Shown here in pieces: positions 8,099 through 11,797 of a DNA stretch of 11,797 bases. The notes under the pieces were generated by a model. The model saw only the letters and a list, made by a program, of their open reading frames with translations, searched no databases and was not told where the DNA came from. Each line of letters begins with the position of its first letter. Positions within the stretch are counted from its first letter, which is position 1. Where the stretch lies: NCBI GenBank assembly GCA_036250225.1, contig JAPZLL010000108.1, positions 1 through 11,797 on the forward strand, in the 5' to 3' direction. The stretch is from Cercophora sp. LCS_1 (Eukaryota; Ascomycota; Sordariomycetes; Sordariales; Lasiosphaeriaceae). The translations under genes were made by a program, and so were the position numbers.

Positions 8099-8234
8099 GG
8101 GCTGAGATGGGCTGCCGATGCCGCCCCCCCTTTTTATAAATCAACGGAAGGTGACAGATTGCGCGACCTACCTTACCTTCGTGCCGCAACTCGGGCATCT
8201 CTCTCGAAAACGGAACATGCTTATTAATAATGTG

Positions 8235-8254
8235 CTCTCTCTCTCTCTCTCTCT
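8235..8254. repeat. (CT)10 microsatellite
   Basis: Ten uninterrupted CT units lie about 325 bp upstream of the ATX1 ATG, between ATX1 and RQC1. It would be expected to vary in length between isolates. Confidence 0.9.
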
Positions 8255-8786
8255 TGTTCTTTCTACTGTGGTATTACCGGGTAAGACTACCAAGCCAGCG
8301 AGCGGACCAAGCGGCGGGGGTTCTCCCGCCCCAACGTGGAAACCTTGATGGTTGTAATCACCGATTTGTTAGTGAGACAGCCGGATTGCGTGCGCATAGA
8401 GGGTGTGTGGATCGCGGGGATGGCGATTCGCACTGTGCTCACCAGAGTAAAATTGGGTGGGTGTGCACAGTGCGGCGCATCCCCTTGGGACGATGGCTTG
8501 GAAATAGGCTTCATCTTTGAAACTTGCTCACTTCATCTGCCGTTGCCTGCGAAACTGGCCGTGTTGACGCCGACACGGAGATTAGACACATTGCGCCTCT
8601 TGGTGGTGAAACCGGTAAGGAGTTACTTTGACTCCGCTGGGGGACAGAGCTGGACTGCCAGTTTGCTGTCCGTTGGTGATGGCATCACCAAATGCTGAGG
8701 GATGAGGCAAAGCACACGCTCAGAAATGTTTGTTCGTACAAGTGGCCTCGATTTTGCGAACCGCACTATTGTACACTCAAGACCTA

Positions 8787-11033
8787 TCATACCAAGTTGG
8801 GCATATCGTCATCGCTGTCATCCTCTGCGTCCTCCACCGTAGCCTGTAAAGGCCTTACATGTGGTGTGAGGGGAACCAACGGAGGCAGCTCATCTTCATC
8901 AACCTCCTGCTGCTCCTCCTCCTCAAAATCATAATAGCCTTCATCCCAACCGTCATACTCGTCCCCCCAGGCACCTGGCAAATGCATTCCTTGAGCAGAA
9001 TCCGCGCCTTCGTTTGCTCCACCCAGTGTAGCCAAATCGGGCGTCATCATATCCAGTAGTCGGCCCAAAAAACCGCGCTGGGGATCGCCTTCATTGTTTT
9101 GGGTCCTTCGAAGCTCATCTAACACTCGTTCCAACTGCTCGGGTCCCTCCTCGTCATCCGAACCGCCGCCTCCTGCCCATGCGGGTCTGGGTCCTCCGGG
9201 CTGGTTTCGACGCGCTGCAAAGGCTGCTCTTACACGTGGGTCGTTGAGAAAAGGGGGCAAGCCACTGGGAAGATCGTTTGTTTGAGGCGTCCAAGGGAGC
9301 TGCTGGACCGGGCTGGAGAATATATTCTCCGACTTTGCTGGTGGGAGAGGATCAAAGTCAAAGTTTGGAGATTGATGAAGCATCTGCCGTGGCACGGCGG
9401 ACATCATGTCGGGCTTGTTGTCCAGGTAAATGAATCTGGCCGTGCTGAGAGAAACGGGTGGATCGACAGGGAGCGCCGTGACATTGACTTTCCGAGCTTC
9501 ATTCGCGGCGTTGTTGAGAAGAGAGATGGCCCGGGGCGAATCCCACAGCTCCTTCGCCATGTGGATGTAGAGTTTTGTGTGCAACTTCTCGTCGTCAGTG
9601 CGCGGCTGGACGCCCCAGATAGATTTGGGTGTGTCGAGGTTCATAGCGCTGAAGAGAGCACAGTAGAGCCAAGGAAGACGTTCCATGCCCTCGATGAGAA
9701 CCGTCTTGGCGAGGACCGCATCTCCGAGTTGAAGATGGGCAAGTGCGAGTGTCTGTTTGGCGTATATGCTAGCGGGAATCCCGCGGGAGTCGTCAAAAAG
9801 CCTAGTCTTGCATAGATCGACAAACCATCTTGCCTCATGGGCACGGATGGCAAGTACGTGAACCCAGTTGATCATGGCATAGGGGTCTTCGTGGTTGATG
9901 CTGAGGAAGAGCTTGGCCCACTCCAGGGCAGTTCGGTTGGTGCCCTTGAGCGCGAGATATTGGATCAGAAACCACCCAGCGAGGAAAAACTGGCGGTTTT
10001 CTGGCCGGTTGAAGTCCATATAGACCCGTCCCTCCTCGAGCTTCTTGCGGAAGTCCTTAAGGCTTACCCTTCCAAAGGTGAAGAGAGCTCTCTCAATGAG
10101 ATCGGCGGCAAAGGAGGCATTTTGATCCTGTTTCGCCACTTTGCTCACCTGGATGAGTGAGGATACATGGTAGGGGTGACGATGAAGATTGTGGACGAGT
10201 AGCATCGGGTCATACATCTGCACAAGCTGGAAGAAACCGCCCTCGAGCTCGTCGTAATACTTATCGTGGCAAAACGTGTACTCGGGAACCCGAGCCGTGT
10301 CAGTCGTCAGACTCGCCATCCCCAGGCCGCGGGTGGAATCCCTGGGCCACGTCTTTTTACCCTCGATAAAAGGATTTAGGCGAAGAATTCTGTCGAACAT
10401 GGCCTTCTTGTCTGCGAGTCCTGGAGCGGCAGGCTGGACGCTGAGATACGTCTCGAGGTCAACTTCTTGCCTTGGGCCGTCCCGTGGACGGTTCTGTTGG
10501 GGGTTGTCTTCAGCGGCCGCTGCGTCCATGGCACCTCCAAACATCTTGCGCATTTCATTCATGGCCTTGAGATGTTGGAAGTTGACTCGCAGGAGATCGC
10601 GGAGCTGCTCAACCGGGGGATCGAGCGAAGACGACGGTGCAGATGGACGTGACTCTGCTAGTTTGAGTTCCTGGAGCGCCCGGTCGATCTCATCAAGAGG
10701 TTCGGCTTCTATGGCCGCTGGTTGAGCAGCATCGGCCTTCTTTCCCTTCTTCTTCTTTTTCTTGGACTTTTTGCTCTTTTTAGCTGCACCTTGGTCTGCG
10801 GCTGAAGACATCTGGGGTTTTTCGGTTTTATCTTCGCTCTCGTCGCTTTTGTTGCCATCGTCGTCATCGTCGTCACCCATGTCGCCGAGGGCGGCAAAGC
10901 CCGAAAAGACGTTGGCGCGGGGCTTTGCGACCACTGGTTCATCGTCGGATTCGTCACTCCCAGCCGTGGCGCCCTTCTGAAGGTCGAGGAGCTCCTGCTG
11001 CTTCCGCAGCTTCCGTGCTTGACGGGACGCCAT
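8787..11033 (-). CDS. RQC1: Rqc1/TCF25 family ribosome quality control subunit
   Basis: Fungal member of the Rqc1/TCF25 (Nulp1) family. In yeast Rqc1 works with Ltn1, Rqc2 and Cdc48 on stalled 60S subunits, aiding ubiquitination and extraction of incomplete nascent chains in the cytosol. A single intronless frame of 748 residues is close to yeast Rqc1 (about 720). The N-terminus MASRQARKLRKQQELLD matches the family's basic opening. An acidic patch (about 51-70) and a lysine-rich stretch (about 85-99) follow, resembling a disordered, possibly nucleolar or RNA-contacting segment. The conserved helical TCF25 domain runs from about 190 to 560, with YTFCHDKYYDELE, LLVHNLHRHPYHVSSLIQ, FFLAGWFLIQYLALKG, SINHEDPYAMINWVHVLAIR and ARFIYLD. 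The C-terminus is glycine-rich, then strongly acidic, ending DDDMPNLV. The start is the first ATG at 11031-11033. The frame is uninterrupted, unlike the genes in the left half. Confidence 0.93.
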   Translation of the reverse strand: MASRQARKLRKQQELLDLQKGATAGSDESDDEPVVAKPRANVFSGFAALGDMGDDDDDDGNKSDESEDKTEKPQMSSAADQGAAKKSKKSKKKKKKGKKADAAQPAAIEAEPLDEIDRALQELKLAESRPSAPSSSLDPPVEQLRDLLRVNFQHLKAMNEMRKMFGGAMDAAAAEDNPQQNRPRDGPRQEVDLETYLSVQPAAPGLADKKAMFDRILRLNPFIEGKKTWPRDSTRGLGMASLTTDTARVPEYTFCHDKYYDELEGGFFQLVQMYDPMLLVHNLHRHPYHVSSLIQVSKVAKQDQNASFAADLIERALFTFGRVSLKDFRKKLEEGRVYMDFNRPENRQFFLAGWFLIQYLALKGTNRTALEWAKLFLSINHEDPYAMINWVHVLAIRAHEARWFVDLCKTRLFDDSRGIPASIYAKQTLALAHLQLGDAVLAKTVLIEGMERLPWLYCALFSAMNLDTPKSIWGVQPRTDDEKLHTKLYIHMAKELWDSPRAISLLNNAANEARKVNVTALPVDPPVSLSTARFIYLDNKPDMMSAVPRQMLHQSPNFDFDPLPPAKSENIFSSPVQQLPWTPQTNDLPSGLPPFLNDPRVRAAFAARRNQPGGPRPAWAGGGGSDDEEGPEQLERVLDELRRTQNNEGDPQRGFLGRLLDMMTPDLATLGGANEGADSAQGMHLPGAWGDEYDGWDEGYYDFEEEEQQEVDEDELPPLVPLTPHVRPLQATVEDAEDDSDDDMPNLV

Positions 11034-11708
11034 TTGGGGGTTTTAGTGTTGGGGGTTTCTAGCTGCTTGTGTGGTGCCCAGTTGGTGGTGTTTGGATCAA
11101 AGGCGAAAGTGGCAATTGGCGATGTGCCCCGCAATGTCGAGATGGAGGGGCAGCTTGCTCCATCCAGTCAGTCACTTGCTCTTACAGCCCAAGCCGTACA
11201 CAGCACTGTTCGCGTCTTGAGGAAAGAGAGAAAAATTGAGGACCAATCTGAAACAGGATTCTGGTGCCCAGTACTTCAAGATGTACAGAGGTCCAAGCTT
11301 CAACTACCGAAGAACCCGATACCAGAGTTTGGAACCTACGGGATTCTATATTCAAGGTGCCTGACAGCTCCGGCTGGACCTCTGTGCGCCGCTCGCCAAA
11401 AAGAGCCACACGACTGGAACACACCACCGCGAATCCAACTCAATTGAATGCGACGTCTTCAAATTTGAACGACTCATACCGGCTACAACAGCAAAATGAA
11501 AGTAAGGCACACTGGTGGAAGCAATGTGCGCTGGTACCTGAAGAAGTGAACCCTAACACTTCAGCATTCGTCCCGAGCACGCGGTTGGGGTTCCCGAGCG
11601 CCAGATGACTCCTACGGCAACATTTCAGCCTCTGAACCTACAATACGGAGGCCCAAACTCAGCCCAGTTTTGGATCTCGAGGTTTGAGATTTCAGCCGAA
11701 AACATTCG
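11034..11708. other. Upstream region of RQC1; no gene recognised
   Basis: This should hold the RQC1 promoter and 5' untranslated region on the minus strand. Open stretches at 11019-11447 and 11264-11608 (plus) and 11182-11427 (minus) lack recognisable domains. An 11-bp inverted repeat (11285-11295 and 11375-11385) is the only clear structure. Confidence 0.5.
11285..11385. repeat. 11-bp inverted repeat pair, 79-bp spacing
   Basis: ACAGAGGTCCA at 11285-11295 is the exact reverse complement of TGGACCTCTGT at 11375-11385. The total span of 101 bp would suit a very small MITE-like remnant, but I saw no clear target-site duplication and similarity fades just inside the 11 bp. A chance palindrome is possible. 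Confidence 0.4.
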
Positions 11709-11759
11709 TTTTTTGTTTTTTGTTTTTTTTTTTTTGGGGGGGGGGGGGGGGGGGGAGGG
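11709..11759. repeat. T-rich tract followed by 20-bp poly-G
   Basis: A T-rich run (11709-11735, broken by two G) passes directly into 20 G (11736-11755), then AGGG. This is either a real low-complexity tract or unreliable sequence near a contig end. The poly-G could form a G-quadruplex if real. Confidence 0.9.
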
Positions 11760-11793
11760 TTTGGGCATCCCCAAAAATGATTTTCCCCAAACC
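11758..11793. repeat. 8-bp terminal hairpin
   Basis: GGTTTGGG at 11758-11765 pairs exactly with CCCAAACC at 11786-11793, with an A-rich/T-rich inner segment that could add a few pairs. It follows the poly-G tract at the window end and may be a fold-back or sequencing artefact. Confidence 0.5.
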
Positions 11794-11797
11794 GTTT

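Larger units (their letters stand above)
7911..8786. other. Intergenic stretch: ATX1 upstream region and RQC1 3' flank
   Basis: Both neighbours are on the minus strand, so the ATX1 promoter and the RQC1 3' untranslated region lie here. It includes a GA/CT tract at 8086-8098 and a (CT)10 tract at 8235-8254. Open stretches at 8230-8698 on the plus strand have no known motif and are not called. No RNA gene was seen. Confidence 0.55.

Noticed and set aside
9282..9815. 177-codon plus-strand open frame inside RQC1
   Set aside because: Antisense shadow of the conserved RQC1 coding sequence.
11709..11755. T-rich/poly-G tract as a retroelement tail or telomere
   Set aside because: No TTAGGG-type repeats, no adjacent reverse transcriptase or target duplication; an artefact or simple tract is more likely.

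Overview
The window is nuclear DNA from a filamentous ascomycete (Pezizomycotina, probably Sordariomycetes). The evidence is short introns of about 47-97 bp with GT...AG ends, fungal-type Zn2Cys6 zinc clusters, an FHA-linked kinase of a fungal type, and fungal orthologues of ATX1 and RQC1/TCF25. No bacterial, organellar, CRISPR, rRNA or tRNA signal was seen.

Left half (about 1-6,850) looks accessory and partly decayed. After a 95-bp poly-C tract comes a three-exon gene (186-1100, +) for a small protein with two tandem Zn2Cys6 clusters, each split by an intron at the equivalent codon. About 2 kb without a convincing intact gene follows (1101-3116), including stretches that look like eroded coding DNA. 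A multi-exon gene of unknown function (about 4578-3532, -) encodes a helical protein, and its probable basic tail lies out of frame downstream (3509-3117, -). It is divergent from an FHA-domain/Ser-Thr kinase gene (5111-6845, +) that keeps its catalytic motifs but carries an in-frame TAG and a frameshift. About 0.5 kb of shared upstream DNA separates the two, with two CACGTG boxes and an 11-bp direct repeat.

Right half (about 7,550-11,033) looks like conserved core genome. It holds a two-exon ATX1 copper chaperone (7910-7553, -) and an intact, intronless RQC1/TCF25 gene (11033-8787, -), followed by upstream DNA ending in T-rich and poly-G tracts.

The core genes are intact, whereas each of the three left-hand genes has a stop or frame break near an otherwise open reading frame. 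The left genes could relate to signalling and transcription (phosphopeptide-type kinase, zinc-cluster regulator), but nothing in the sequence shows that they act together. The most interesting observation is the double zinc cluster with matching intron positions, which suggests an exon-level duplication.
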